Shown: positions 33,242-42,739 of the stretch, in pieces
How the letters are laid out: each line of letters starts with the position of its first letter
How positions within the stretch are numbered: the first letter of the stretch is position 1
Assembly: GCA_020072845.1 (NCBI GenBank)
Contig: JAIQGF010000002.1
Location: 62,001 to 126,000 of the forward strand
From: Terriglobia bacterium
Lineage (GTDB): Bacteria; Acidobacteriota; Terriglobia; Terriglobales; Acidobacteriaceae
DNA length: 64,000 bases
Direction: 5' to 3'
The notes under the pieces: generated by a model
Seen by the model: only the letters and a program-made list of their open reading frames with translations
Told to the model about the DNA's origin: nothing
Databases searched by the model: none
Translations under genes and position numbers: made by a program

Positions 33242-34093
33242 TTACTGTTTTTTCACGCGGATTCTACCACTGAAAGTTCGCAGGTGGACCGCGGACGCGC
33301 CGGAGTGCGAAGTGCCGGCCAGCGATTTTCCCTGCGCCAGCGCCATGGTGGGATGCGCCGGCGGATTGAGCGGAAAATCGTTTTCCACGCTGCCCGTCAC
33401 CGAGCGCGCGGTCACGTCAACCGAGGCGCTGGCCGGCAACGTCACGTCAATGGTTCCGGAATGGCTGCTGAGGGAATACTGCCCGCCGCCGGCAAAGTCG
33501 CCCGCAAAGGCGATGGGACCGCCCGTCGTGTTCACCGCGACGTTCTTGCCCGCAACATTGCTCAACATCACCTGCCCGCCCACGGAAGTCGCCTCTACGA
33601 AGCTGTCTTTCAGGTTGGCGAGCGTGATCGGCCCGCTGACGGTGCGTGCGTGCACGTGCCCGTTGCTGTCGCGGACCTCCACCTTCCCGGTGTCGGCGTC
33701 CACCGAGACATCGCCATTGACGCCCTGGACCTGCACTGGGCCGGTGGTGGTGCGGACCATCACGTTGGCATCGGCGGGGACCTGGATGTCGTACTCCACC
33801 CGGCCGTCGCTTTCGCCGGCCTTCAGCAGAAAATGAGTGCGCACTTCCACCCGGTTGGCGTTTTGCGCGCTGACCACCTCAACCTTGGAGGAGCTTGGAG
33901 TGGCGGTCATCACCACCTGTCGAGCCTGGGAGGCGCGCACGCGCACCGGCCCGTAGTCGTTGATCACGGTGACGCTCGCGCCGGGCGCCACGTTGTAGCG
34001 AAATTCTTTTTTGTCGGCGGCAGCCGCGGGGATCGCGAGCGCCACCACCGCTGCCAGACCCAGCGCTGTGTGTATGGTGTTCTGCATCCTCAT
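33242..34093 (-). CDS. DUF4097 exported beta-helix-like protein (module 3)
   Basis: 283 aa. Signal peptide MRMQNTIHTALGLAAVVALAIPAAAA. The rest is a DUF4097-type repeated beta structure: PGASVTVINDYGPVRVRASQ, then '...TTGPVQVQGVNGDVSVDADTGKVEVRDSNG', '...SGPITLANLKDSFVEATSVGGQV' and 'HSGTIDVTLPASASVDV'. This domain is the usual accessory of anti-sigma/ECF loci. It lies 35 nt behind the anti-sigma gene and completes the third sigma/anti-sigma/envelope-protein module of the window. Its molecular function is unknown. Confidence 0.85.
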   Translation of the reverse strand: MRMQNTIHTALGLAAVVALAIPAAAADKKEFRYNVAPGASVTVINDYGPVRVRASQARQVVMTATPSSSKVEVVSAQNANRVEVRTHFLLKAGESDGRVEYDIQVPADANVMVRTTTGPVQVQGVNGDVSVDADTGKVEVRDSNGHVHARTVSGPITLANLKDSFVEATSVGGQVMLSNVAGKNVAVNTTGGPIAFAGDFAGGGQYSLSSHSGTIDVTLPASASVDVTARSVTGSVENDFPLNPPAHPTMALAQGKSLAGTSHSGASAVHLRTFSGRIRVKKQ

Positions 34094-34128
34094 TGCGCCC
34101 GCAACTCAGCGCGGGCGTTCCCTTCCGA

Positions 34129-34755
34129 TCATGGCAGCGAACGCGTCGCCATCTCGTACATCATTGCCTTCTGCTGGTAAGCCCGGTGCAGCAACTGTCG
34201 CGCGTCGCCATCGTCCGGGTCGTGCTGCAGCGTCTTCTTCGCCTCGGCAATGGAAGCGTTCACTTGCTTGAGATTACTTTCGTAGGCCCGGCTGCTCGCC
34301 GGACGCGCTGCCGCCACATGTTGCAGCAACTGTTCATCGTCCTGCTCGGTCGCGATCGTGTTCAGGGAAACGCTCTGCATGCCCACCGCCGGCGGCGGCT
34401 CCTCCAACTGCGCCCCGAGTTGCTGCTGGCGTGCGCGCTCCACCAGAAATGTTCCGAATGAAACCAGAATCATCGCCCCTAATGCGGCCATCCACGGGAT
34501 GGGTCCTAGAAGGCGCCCCCTCGCGCGGGCCGGCTTGATCATTCCCTCGCGCTCCAGCGATCCCTTGATTCCTTCCCACACCCGGGGCGAGGGATCCTCC
34601 ATCGGCACCAGCAGCTTGGCTTGCTCGACAATGTACCTCAGGTCCTGCACCAGGTCGGAACAGATCGGGCATTCGCGCAGGTGCCGTTCCTCCTCCGCCT
34701 TGCCCCCGGTTTCGATGATGTAAGGCAGAACCTTTTGAAATTCTGCGCACGTCAT
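34129..34755 (-). CDS. Zinc-finger anti-sigma factor (module 3)
   Basis: 208 aa. The N-terminal zf-HC2 domain has MTCAEFQKVLPYIIETGG and HLRECPICSDLVQDL (H-x3-C-x2-C). A TM helix is at about residues 87-107 (IPWMAALGAMILVSFGTFLV). The outer C-terminal domain is helical (NLKQVNASIAEAKKTLQHDPDDGDARQLL) with a TPR-like look. It lies 46 nt behind the sigma gene. Confidence 0.86.
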   Translation of the reverse strand: MTCAEFQKVLPYIIETGGKAEEERHLRECPICSDLVQDLRYIVEQAKLLVPMEDPSPRVWEGIKGSLEREGMIKPARARGRLLGPIPWMAALGAMILVSFGTFLVERARQQQLGAQLEEPPPAVGMQSVSLNTIATEQDDEQLLQHVAAARPASSRAYESNLKQVNASIAEAKKTLQHDPDDGDARQLLHRAYQQKAMMYEMATRSLP

Positions 34756-34801
34756 GTTGATCCCCTCCCCGTACGCCTGCCCCTGTTGCCAGTGATCCTC
34801 C

Positions 34802-35407
34802 TCAGCGCTTGACGGCCTTTTCGGCTCTGCTGGTCTTGAGGAGGTCGCGCAATTTCATGCGCGCCTTGTGGAGCTGTGACTTGCTGTTGCCGATCGAGCA
34901 TCCCAACATCCCGGCAATTTCGTTGTGTTCGTAGCCTTCAATATCATGCAGCACGAAAATAATGCGATACCCCGGCGGCAAACGTTCAATCGCCCGTTCC
35001 AGGTTGATACGGTCAATCGATCCCGTCAGCACGTTGTCCCGTGTCCCGATGTCCCTCCTCGGCCCGTCCTCCTGCTGCGGCTCCAAGGTCTCCTCGAGCG
35101 AGACCTCCGGCAAGCCCTTCTTGCGCAGGCGCATCAGCACCACGTTGACCGCCAGCCGGTGCAGCCAGGTGGAAAAGGCGCTTTCACCGCGGAAGGTGGC
35201 GATCTTGCGGTACAGCTGCAGGAATGCCTCCTGGGTCAAGTCCTCGGCCTCGGCCGTATTCCCGGTCATGCGCAAGCACAGCGAATAGACACGCCGCTTG
35301 TGCAGGCCGTACAGCCCTTCAAACGCTTCCGCGTCGCCCTGCCTGGCTCTGTCGATCGCCTCTGCCTCGGAGAGCCCGGACGCAATGGTTTTCTTTTGCG
35401 GTGTCAA
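34802..35407 (-). CDS. ECF RNA polymerase sigma factor (module 3)
   Basis: 201 aa. Region 2: [41 protein letters not shown] with [19 protein letters not shown]. Region 4: [52 protein letters not shown]. '[31 protein letters not shown]' is typical of RpoE-like ECF02/ECF-like factors. It heads the third ECF module. Confidence 0.93.
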   Translation of the reverse strand: MTPQKKTIASGLSEAEAIDRARQGDAEAFEGLYGLHKRRVYSLCLRMTGNTAEAEDLTQEAFLQLYRKIATFRGESAFSTWLHRLAVNVVLMRLRKKGLPEVSLEETLEPQQEDGPRRDIGTRDNVLTGSIDRINLERAIERLPPGYRIIFVLHDIEGYEHNEIAGMLGCSIGNSKSQLHKARMKLRDLLKTSRAEKAVKR

Positions 35408-35612
35408 TGCCGTTGTCAGGCCGCGTATTTGTGATGCGGCTAAGTAGCTGTTCGTTGTATCACTTCCAGATTAAAAGTGCACTCGGCTGCCGGTTGGTGA
35501 ATGTCTTCGGCCCCTCGTGCCGTTCGCTGAGCGGCCGCCGCGAAACGGCTGAAGTAGAGAGAGCAGGACGGCGACTTTGGTTGCCTGAAAAATGTTGGTA
35601 TGCTGACCGCCC

Positions 35613-35664
35613 ATGAACCGACGGAAGTTTCTCAGCGGTGCGGCATTGGATCGAAGCGATTTTC
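35613..35664 (+). pseudogene. Orphan Tat-leader-like start
   Basis: ATG at 35613, preceded by TATGCT and 8 nt, opens with MNRRKFLSGAAL, a good twin-arginine signal start (RRKFL). The frame then drifts into out-of-frame translation of the CYTH gene and ends at 35849 without Tat-like hydrophobic core or domain. It may be the remnant of a Tat-exported protein gene whose promoter and leader were fused to the CYTH gene by a deletion. Confidence 0.3.
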
Positions 35665-36183
35665 GTGCACATCATCAATGTCGAAATCAAGGCTCGCTGT
35701 GGCGATCCGGAACGGGTGCGGAACGTATTGCGGTCGCACCCGGCGCGGTTTGCCGGCACCGATCACCAGGTGGACACGTATTTTCGCGTGCCGGCAGGCC
35801 GGCTCAAGCTCCGCGAAGGCAACATCGAAAACGCGCTCATCTACTATGACCGGCAGAATGAGAGCGGGCCCAAGCAGAGTGACGTGCTGCTGCACGCAAT
35901 CTCAGCGAATTCGGGGCTGAAGGAAATTTTGACAAAGGTCTTGGGCGTGATGGCGGTGGTGGACAAGCAGCGCGAGATCTACTACGTCGCGAATGTCAAA
36001 TTTCATATCGACACGGTGCAGGGACTGGGAAGTTTTGTCGAGATCGAAGCGGCGGGCGATGAGCACTCCGATCGCGGAATGCTACTCGGACAATGCAGGG
36101 ACTACGTCAAGCAGTTCGCCATCCGGGAAAGCGACCTGGTTGCCGAGTCGTACAGCGACATGATTACGAGCTTTTCGCGGTAA
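35665..36183 (+). CDS. CYTH-domain protein, class IV adenylate cyclase-like
   Basis: About 172 aa from the GTG at 35665 (MHIINVEIKARCGDPERVR); family proteins usually begin this close to the ExK motif. The CYTH fold (CyaB / thiamine triphosphatase) is suggested by VEIKARC, the basic-acidic pattern QVDTYFRVPAGRLKLREG, then YYDRQNESGPKQSD, YYVANVKFHIDTVQGLGSFVEIEA and the helix at the end. Substrates in the family are ATP (cAMP formation), triphosphates or polyphosphate; this cannot be decided. The 3' end overlaps the convergent MFS gene by 20 nt. Confidence 0.8.
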   Translation: MHIINVEIKARCGDPERVRNVLRSHPARFAGTDHQVDTYFRVPAGRLKLREGNIENALIYYDRQNESGPKQSDVLLHAISANSGLKEILTKVLGVMAVVDKQREIYYVANVKFHIDTVQGLGSFVEIEAAGDEHSDRGMLLGQCRDYVKQFAIRESDLVAESYSDMITSFSR

Positions 36184-37621
36184 TCGTCTCCAGCCCGTGC
36201 GAGTTGGGGCCCATCTCGTTGCGCCGCAGCAGCCAGGAGAAGAAGACGGCGAAGACGCCCAGGGCGGAGAAGATCCACATGCCCAAGGCGTAGCCGTGAG
36301 GATGCTGGGCGCTCGCACCCGCGTGGTCGTTGGCCCAGCCGATCAAAAGATTAAAACCCGCCAGCCCGATGTTCTGGATCATGGTCATCAAGCCGTACGC
36401 AGTGCCGAGCTTCGCCTGCGGCACGATGTAGGCCACCGACGGCCACAGGATCGCCGGGACAAGCGAGAACGCCACGCCCATCATCGCCATGGGCACGTAG
36501 AGCGAGACGTGGGTGTAGGCCATGATCAGGTACACGGGAATCAGCAGGAACGAGCCCGCCATCATCAGCAGCGTGCGCCGTCCGATCTTGTCGGCCACCA
36601 GCCCGAATGCCGGCGTGCCGAACATGGTGAACAGCGTCAGGATGCTGACCAGGAATCCGCCGAGTTCGCGCGAGGTGCCGTGCGCTTCAATGAAAAATTT
36701 GATCGCGAAGGTCTCGAAGGGAAAAATCGCGGAATAAAAAGTGATGCAGAGAAGCACGATATACAGATAGGAGATGCCGAACATCCGGCGGCTGGTGATC
36801 AAGAGCCGGACGCCGACCACGCTCACCACTGCCCAGAAAAAGTAAGTCCAGTCGTGCCCGGGATAGAGCGCGACGGCGATCAGCGCGATGGCGAGCACGA
36901 TCCACACCGGATCGCGCAGCTTCCAGTCTCTGGAAAATTCTTTCAGGTCTACCTTGTCGGGCTCGCCCGCCTGTCCTAACGAATAGTGCTTCTCGGCATA
37001 GACTTCCATCACCCAGTAAACGATGGGCGCGATGATGCACAGCGCTCCGAAGCCGACCGCGATCAGCAGCGGCGAGCGCCAGCTCACGTACGCGCCCTTG
37101 GCCCAGGTGGGCGAATTCTGCGCCAGCCACGAGCCGAAGCGCGCGATCATCAGGTTGATGCCGAAGGCGAAGCTCAGCTCTTTGCCGCGAAACCACTTGG
37201 CGACCGCGGTGGTCACCGCCACGATCAGCGATTCCGCGCCCAACCCAAAAATCAGCCGGCCTGCGGCCATGACCTGCAATTGCGGCGACATGACCGTGAC
37301 CGCCGCCCCCAGCGTGCACAACGCGCCGAAGATGAGCGTGGACTTGCGCAGGCCGAGGCGGTCGACCAGGATTCCGCCCACCAGCACCATGAACACGTTG
37401 GGAATGCTGTAGATGGCCTGCAGCAGGCCGATGTTGGAATCGGAGAAGTGCAGTTGCTTGGCCAGCAGATCGGCGATGGGAGCGATGCAGTCGTAAACGT
37501 AGTAGTTGCCGAACATCGCCAGGCTGATGATGGCCAGCACCGCCCAGCGGTAGAAGCGCGAAGGCTGCGGTTTCGCCGGTTGCGCGGCCGTCAGCTCGGT
37601 TGTGGAATCGGAATCGCTCAT
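36164..37621 (-). CDS. Major facilitator superfamily transporter
   Basis: 485 aa with 12 predicted TM helices. MFS marks: the TM2-3 loop GGILVDRLGLRKSTLIFG, the equivalent mid-protein loop GLVADKIGRRTLLMMAG, and TM helices with WRSPLLIAVGFGAL. The N-terminus has DCIAPIADLLAKQLHFSDSNIGLLQAIYSIPNV, common in MFSD1-like and oxalate/formate-type members. Substrate unknown. Its stop lies 20 nt inside the convergent CYTH gene. Confidence 0.85.
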   Translation of the reverse strand: MSDSDSTTELTAAQPAKPQPSRFYRWAVLAIISLAMFGNYYVYDCIAPIADLLAKQLHFSDSNIGLLQAIYSIPNVFMVLVGGILVDRLGLRKSTLIFGALCTLGAAVTVMSPQLQVMAAGRLIFGLGAESLIVAVTTAVAKWFRGKELSFAFGINLMIARFGSWLAQNSPTWAKGAYVSWRSPLLIAVGFGALCIIAPIVYWVMEVYAEKHYSLGQAGEPDKVDLKEFSRDWKLRDPVWIVLAIALIAVALYPGHDWTYFFWAVVSVVGVRLLITSRRMFGISYLYIVLLCITFYSAIFPFETFAIKFFIEAHGTSRELGGFLVSILTLFTMFGTPAFGLVADKIGRRTLLMMAGSFLLIPVYLIMAYTHVSLYVPMAMMGVAFSLVPAILWPSVAYIVPQAKLGTAYGLMTMIQNIGLAGFNLLIGWANDHAGASAQHPHGYALGMWIFSALGVFAVFFSWLLRRNEMGPNSHGLETITAKSS

Positions 37622-37729
37622 GTGAAGTTTTGCAACTCGCGCGGGAAACGTGAGGATATCAGAAGAGAGTCGCCAGTCTTCAGTCGTCAGTCGTCAGGCA
37701 AAAGGCCAGGACATCGGGTGATCGCGTAA

Positions 37730-38752
37730 TCAGGAGCCGATGAAACGCGCGTACAAGCTGCGGGCGATGGCGGTGTCGGTGGTGCCCTTGATGATGGCGC
37801 GGCCGTCGGGGAAGAGAGTCAGTTCGTAGGGCGCGTGCCAGAACTTGAGCACGAACTCGTTGTGGCGCACGGTGCCGTGCGCTTCGAGGCGCTGGGCGAT
37901 TTCGTGGAAATCGATGGGGCGCTGGCGCTCGTGGATCTGCACGGAATTGCGGCCGCAGAGGGTGATGTGCGGCCGACCCTTGCCGGCGAGGTGGACGAAA
38001 TCGCGCTCGGCGCAGGTGCGGCAATCTTCACGCGCCCGCTGGACGGAGATTTCCGAGCGGTCGTTGCGCCACAGATCGAACGACAGCAGCGTGGGGCGCA
38101 TGGCCGGGCGCGCGCCGACCAGGAACTTCAGCGCTTCGGTGGCGGCGATGGCGGCGACGGCGGCCGCTGCCGAATTCAGGATCCCGGCGGTGTCGCAGGT
38201 CTCGAAGCTGCCGCGCGGCGATTCGGGAAAAACGCACGCCAGGCAGGCGGTCTCGCCCGGCAGCACGTTCATGGAGACGCCGTAGCTGCCGACGGCGGCG
38301 GAATAAATCCAGGGCACGCGCTCGCGCACGGCGTAGTCGTTGATGAGATAACGGGTCTCGAAATTATCGGTGCCGTCGAGGATGAGTTGCGCGCCGGCGA
38401 GAAGCTCCTCGATGTTGCCGGGCGTAAGGTCGGCGACGTGCGGCTCGACGGTGATTTCGGTATTGAAAGCGGCAATCTTGCGGGCGGCGGCAATGGCCTT
38501 GGGCAAGGATTCGGCGGCGTCGGATTCATCGAACAGCGACTGGCGCTGGAGATTGCTGGGCTCGACGTAATCGCGGTCGATGATGCGGATGGCGCCGACG
38601 CCGGCGCGCGCCAGCAATCCGGCGGCGGCCGATCCGGTGGCGCCGCAGCCGACGATGGCGATGTGCGCGGCGCGCAGGCGTTGCTGTCCTTCGGCGCCGA
38701 TGCCGTGGAAGAGCACCTGGCGCGAGTAGCGTTCCTCGGGAGTCAACGACAT
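37730..38752 (-). CDS. ThiF/MoeB/HesA-family adenylyltransferase (E1-like)
   Basis: 340 aa. It activates the C-terminus of a ubiquitin-like sulfur carrier or another substrate with ATP. The nucleotide fold opens with YSRQVLFHGIGAEGQQRL and IAIVGCGATGSAAAGLLARAGVG. Further marks are RDYVEPSNLQRQSLF, DGTDNFETRYLINDYAV, the zinc-binding CLAC and CRTC pairs, and FETCDTAGILNSAAAAVAAIAATEALKFL with the catalytic-type Cys. A C-terminal ~75-residue extension (HITLCGRNSVQIHERQRPIDFHEIAQRL) is seen in MoeB-like proteins of this phylum. The partner (ThiS/MoaD-like) is not in the window. Confidence 0.85.
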   Translation of the reverse strand: MSLTPEERYSRQVLFHGIGAEGQQRLRAAHIAIVGCGATGSAAAGLLARAGVGAIRIIDRDYVEPSNLQRQSLFDESDAAESLPKAIAAARKIAAFNTEITVEPHVADLTPGNIEELLAGAQLILDGTDNFETRYLINDYAVRERVPWIYSAAVGSYGVSMNVLPGETACLACVFPESPRGSFETCDTAGILNSAAAAVAAIAATEALKFLVGARPAMRPTLLSFDLWRNDRSEISVQRAREDCRTCAERDFVHLAGKGRPHITLCGRNSVQIHERQRPIDFHEIAQRLEAHGTVRHNEFVLKFWHAPYELTLFPDGRAIIKGTTDTAIARSLYARFIGS

Positions 38753-38900
38753 TCGCAGTCCTGAAGGGGTTCACAAAGTATTATAAGTGGCGAGACTGCT
38801 GAGCTCCCGGCCAAAGCAGTGCAACGGGGCTGTTGCCGAAGCTCATCGAAGAAGGCATCCAGACAGGTGCGGCGCCGGCTGGCGCCGCTTGCCGACAAGC

Positions 38901-41900
38901 ATGGCATTCATCCGAGAAGCGCGGGAACTCGTGCTGCGCCTGCACCCCAGAACGCGCAAAACCGGCGCGTTCTGGGGACCCTGTGTGCGCGGGGCCGTTG
39001 CCGTATTGGCCGGGGCTCTGGCCCTGGCTCCCGCGGCAGCGCAGGAGCGCGCGCCGGCGGTCGCCAATCCTTCCGCGCCGCAGGCGCCGGCGCCCTCGGC
39101 GGTGGGGGCGCTGAGCCGGGCGAACGACTTGCAGGGATTGCCCGTGGTGCAGGTGGAATTCCGCGGCGTCGAGGCCAATCCCCCGGTGATGGAAAACCTG
39201 AGGCGACTGGTGGCGCCGAATCTGGACCAGCCGCTGGACCGGCAAAAACTGGGACGCACGGTGCGCGCCCTGTATGCCACCGGGCGATTCGCCGATGTGC
39301 AGGTGGATGCGCAACGCAATCCACGCAACGAACTTTCGCTGGTCTTCATCGCGACGGAAAACCTGTTCATCGGCTCGATCACCGTGGCCGGCGCGCCGCG
39401 CCGGCCGAGCGCGGCGCAACTGCGCGACGCCACCAAACTCGAACTTGGCAAACTGTACTCGCCGGCCGCGGTGGAGCAGGGAATGCAGCGGATCAAGAGC
39501 CTGTTGGTGGACAACGGCTATCACCAGTCGGCGGTCACGGTGAACGAGGAGCGCCACCCGGAGTCGCAGCAGATCAACCTGCATTTCAGCGTGACGCCGG
39601 GACCGGCGGCGAAAATCGGGCAGGTGATCGTGACCGGGAGCCCGGGCCTGAGCGATGCCGAGATCCTGCGGATCTCCAAACTGCGACCCGGGGCAACGGT
39701 GAGCGCGGAGCATGTGACACGCGCGCTCACCCGGCTGCGCAAGCAGTATTCCAAGAACGAGCGCCTGGAAGCCCAAATCGCGGTGGTGGAGCGCCGCTAT
39801 CACGAGGAGAACAACACGCTGGATTACGTGTTCCGCATCGTGCGCGGCCCGGTGGTCAATATCAGCGTCTCCGGCGGCGAGATCAGCAAGCGCAAGCTGC
39901 GGCGCTACGTTCCGGTCTATGAAGAACACGCCGTGGACGACGACCTGCTGAACGAGGGGCGCCGCAATCTGCGCGATTATCTTCAGACCCAGGGCTACTT
40001 CGACGCCGAGGTGAATGTCAGCCAGCGCCGCGACCCGCAGCAGCCGCAGGAAGTCGACATCGCCTATGCCGTCGAGAAAGGCCCGAAGCACGAACTGGCG
40101 CACATCTTGATCGAGGGCAACAAATATTTCTCGGAGGGCCTGATCCGCGAACGCATGGCGATCCAGCCTGCCAGCGTGCTGATGCGCCACGGACGCTTCA
40201 GCCAGGAGTTGCTGAACCGCGACCTGGACAACATCCGCGATCTGTACCTGACCAACGGATTCGAGTCGCCCAAAGTCACGGGAGGTTTCCGGGACGACTA
40301 CGAGGGACGCCAAGGGCGGATGGCCGTGTTCATCAAGATCGAGGAGGGACCGCAGACGCTGGTGTCGTCGCTGACCATCCGCGGCAACAGCGTGATTACG
40401 GAAGACCAACTGCGTCCGTTACTCACCACGGTGGAGGGCCAGCCCTATTCTGAAACCAACGTGGCGCAGGACCGGGACAGTGTGTTGAATCATTACTTCA
40501 ATCACGGTTTTCTGGACGCGGTGTTTACCGCGTCGGCAAAACCGGCGCCGGGCGATCCGACGCGCGAGGTGGTGGAATACACCATCCAGGAAGGGTCACA
40601 GGTTTTCGTGGACCGCATTCTGGCCTCGGGCCTGCGCTACACCAGGCCGGGGATTGTGAAGCGGCAATACCGGCTTGCGCCGATGCAGCCGTTGAGCCAG
40701 CTGCAAATGCTGGACACGCAGCGGCGGCTCTACGACCTTGGCGTGTTCAACTCGGTCAACCTGGCGGTGCAGAACCCGGATGGGCAGGCGCGGTACAAGG
40801 ACATTTTTCTGCAGTTCGAAGAAGCCCGGCGGTGGAATTTCACTTACGGCTTCGGCATCGAGGTGCAGAGCGGGGCGTTCGGCACCCGAAACCTTCCGCA
40901 AGGGACCACCGGGGTGAGCCCGCGCGTGATCTTCGACGTGACGCGGAACAACGTCGGGGGACGAGCGCACACGCTGAGCTTCAGTTCGCACGTCGGCAGC
41001 TTGGAACAGCGCGGGCTGCTGAGCTACGACGCGCCCGGGTTCATGGCGACGGAGAACCTGCGGCTGACGGTGAGCGCGTTTTACGACAACTCGCTGGACG
41101 TGCGGACATTCACCTCGCAGCGCATAGAGGGCTCGACGCAACTGGAGCAGATCGTCAGCAAGGTGACGAGCTTGCTGTACCGCTTCACCTACCGCCGGGT
41201 ACGCGCGACCGACCTGGTGATCTCGCCGAGCCTGATACCGCTATTTTCGCAGCCGGTGCGGGTGGGCATGCCGAGCCTGACCTATATCCGCGACCGCCGG
41301 GACGATCCCATCGACACGCACAACGGGAACTACAACACCTTCGATACCGGGGTGGCGTCGGGCATCTTCGGCTCGGAAGCTACATTCGGGCGGTTCCTGG
41401 GTCAGAACTCGACGTATCATCCTTTTCACCGGCGGCGGTGGGTTTTCGCCCGCAACCTGCGGGTGGGAGTGGCGGAACCGTTTGGCGATACCACCGCCTT
41501 GCCGCTGCCGGAGCGGTTCTTCGCCGGCGGGGGAAACTCGGTGCGCGGCTTTGCCATCAACCAGGCGGGACCGCGCGACCTGACGACGGGTGAGCCGCTG
41601 GGCGGGAACGCGATGGTGGTGAACAGCTTCGAGCTGCGCACGCCGACGGTGGCGCTGCCGTGGATCGGGAATAACATGGGGTTCGTCATTTTCCACGACG
41701 CGGGCAATGTCTTCGCCACGACGAACGACATGGCGCACAGCCTGCTGCGCTGGTCGCAGCCCCACCCCGACCTGTGCAAGCAGGAGAGCACAGCCAAGCA
41801 GTGCGATTTCAGCTACATTTCGCACGCGGTCGGCGGGGGAATACGCTATCGCACGCCGATCGGGCCGGTGCGGCTGGATTTTGGCTACAACTTCAACCCG

Positions 41901-42005
41901 CCGACCTTCCCGGTGTATCCCGACAAGTCGAACAACAATGCGCCGTTCCACTGGCAGCAGCTTCGACACTTTAATTTCATCTTCAGCGTGGGGCAGACTT
42001 TCTGA
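38901..42005 (+). CDS. TamA/BamA-like Omp85 outer-membrane protein
   Basis: About 1034 aa from the ATG at 38901; a frame open back to 38787 lacks a leader and is rejected. An N-terminal region with a membrane/signal segment (about 25-50, GAVAVLAGALALAPAAA) leads to five or more POTRA domains: VVQVEFRGVEANPPVMENLRRLV..., SITVAGAPRRPSAAQL..., IGQVIVTGSPGLSDAEIL..., HILIEGNKYFSEGLIRERM and SLTIRGNSVITEDQLRPLL. The C-terminal 16-strand barrel carries the Omp85 motif GGGNSVRGFAINQAGPRD and ends in FSVGQTF with a terminal Phe. It assembles or exports outer-membrane proteins or lipids, here with the TamB homologue two genes downstream. Confidence 0.9.
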   Translation: MAFIREARELVLRLHPRTRKTGAFWGPCVRGAVAVLAGALALAPAAAQERAPAVANPSAPQAPAPSAVGALSRANDLQGLPVVQVEFRGVEANPPVMENLRRLVAPNLDQPLDRQKLGRTVRALYATGRFADVQVDAQRNPRNELSLVFIATENLFIGSITVAGAPRRPSAAQLRDATKLELGKLYSPAAVEQGMQRIKSLLVDNGYHQSAVTVNEERHPESQQINLHFSVTPGPAAKIGQVIVTGSPGLSDAEILRISKLRPGATVSAEHVTRALTRLRKQYSKNERLEAQIAVVERRYHEENNTLDYVFRIVRGPVVNISVSGGEISKRKLRRYVPVYEEHAVDDDLLNEGRRNLRDYLQTQGYFDAEVNVSQRRDPQQPQEVDIAYAVEKGPKHELAHILIEGNKYFSEGLIRERMAIQPASVLMRHGRFSQELLNRDLDNIRDLYLTNGFESPKVTGGFRDDYEGRQGRMAVFIKIEEGPQTLVSSLTIRGNSVITEDQLRPLLTTVEGQPYSETNVAQDRDSVLNHYFNHGFLDAVFTASAKPAPGDPTREVVEYTIQEGSQVFVDRILASGLRYTRPGIVKRQYRLAPMQPLSQLQMLDTQRRLYDLGVFNSVNLAVQNPDGQARYKDIFLQFEEARRWNFTYGFGIEVQSGAFGTRNLPQGTTGVSPRVIFDVTRNNVGGRAHTLSFSSHVGSLEQRGLLSYDAPGFMATENLRLTVSAFYDNSLDVRTFTSQRIEGSTQLEQIVSKVTSLLYRFTYRRVRATDLVISPSLIPLFSQPVRVGMPSLTYIRDRRDDPIDTHNGNYNTFDTGVASGIFGSEATFGRFLGQNSTYHPFHRRRWVFARNLRVGVAEPFGDTTALPLPERFFAGGGNSVRGFAINQAGPRDLTTGEPLGGNAMVVNSFELRTPTVALPWIGNNMGFVIFHDAGNVFATTNDMAHSLLRWSQPHPDLCKQESTAKQCDFSYISHAVGGGIRYRTPIGPVRLDFGYNFNPPTFPVYPDKSNNNAPFHWQQLRHFNFIFSVGQTF

Positions 42006-42739
42006 TGCGGCGCGCCCTGCAAATCGCGGTGGTGTGCGTGGCCTGCGCCGGGCTGCTGCGGGGCGAGATCGTCGACCGCATCGTCGCCACCGTAAACGGG
42101 CAGCCGATTTTGCAGAGTGATTGGGACATCGCGATGCGTTGCGAGGCGTTTCTCGACCAGCGTCCGCTGCAGTTCACGCCGGAGGCGGCGCGCGCGTCGC
42201 TGGACCGTCTGGTGGACCAGGAGTTGCTGCGGCAGCAGATCCGCAGCATCCAGTTGCCGCCGGCCGGGGAAGACAAGTTGCGCAGCCGGTTGGAGGAAAT
42301 TCGCCATCAGATTCCCGGCGCGGCGAGCGATGCGGGCTGGCAGGCGGCGCTGCACCGCTACGGATTGACGCAGAGCGAAATCGAGGAGCGCATTGCCGAC
42401 CAGATGGAGATCTTGCGCTTCATGGAAATCCGCCTGCGTCCCACGGTGCACGTGGACCGGCGGAGCATCGAGGCCTACTACTACGACACGCTGCTGCCGC
42501 AGTTGAAGGAAAAAGGCGTTAAGCAGGCGCCGCTGGCGGAGGTCTCGGCCAAAATCGAGGAAATCCTTTCGCAACAAATCCTGGATTCGCTGCTGGCGGA
42601 CTTGCTGCGCGATTTGCGGCAGCAGGGCGAGATCCGCATTGACGGATCGGCGCTGCCGCCGGCCGCTGACCCGAACACGCAACCACCCCAGCAAGCGCAA
42701 CCGCAGCGCTTGACGGGGACCCCGATGGAGGCGCGATGA
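42005..42739 (+). CDS. SurA-N-like periplasmic chaperone without a PPIase domain
   Basis: 244 aa. Signal peptide MRRALQIAVVCVACAGLLRG. The first ~160 residues match the SurA/PrsA N-terminal layout: VDRIVATVNGQPILQSDWDIAM, then a helical pair (ASLDRLVDQELLRQQI) and 'SEIEERIADQMEILRFMEIRLRP'. The rotamase (PpiC) domain is absent; instead a second helical region and a Pro/Gln-rich tail follow, so it is a chaperone-type fragment. The start overlaps the stop of the TamA-like gene (TGATG) and its own stop overlaps the TamB gene by 4 nt, which argues for a joint machine. Confidence 0.8.
   Translation: MRRALQIAVVCVACAGLLRGEIVDRIVATVNGQPILQSDWDIAMRCEAFLDQRPLQFTPEAARASLDRLVDQELLRQQIRSIQLPPAGEDKLRSRLEEIRHQIPGAASDAGWQAALHRYGLTQSEIEERIADQMEILRFMEIRLRPTVHVDRRSIEAYYYDTLLPQLKEKGVKQAPLAEVSAKIEEILSQQILDSLLADLLRDLRQQGEIRIDGSALPPAADPNTQPPQQAQPQRLTGTPMEAR

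Noticed and set aside
38781-40409. 542-codon minus-strand open frame opposite the TamA-like gene
   Set aside because: Shadow of a GC-rich gene: it is rich in Arg, His, Gln and Leu, has no domain, and lies fully antisense to clear POTRA domains.
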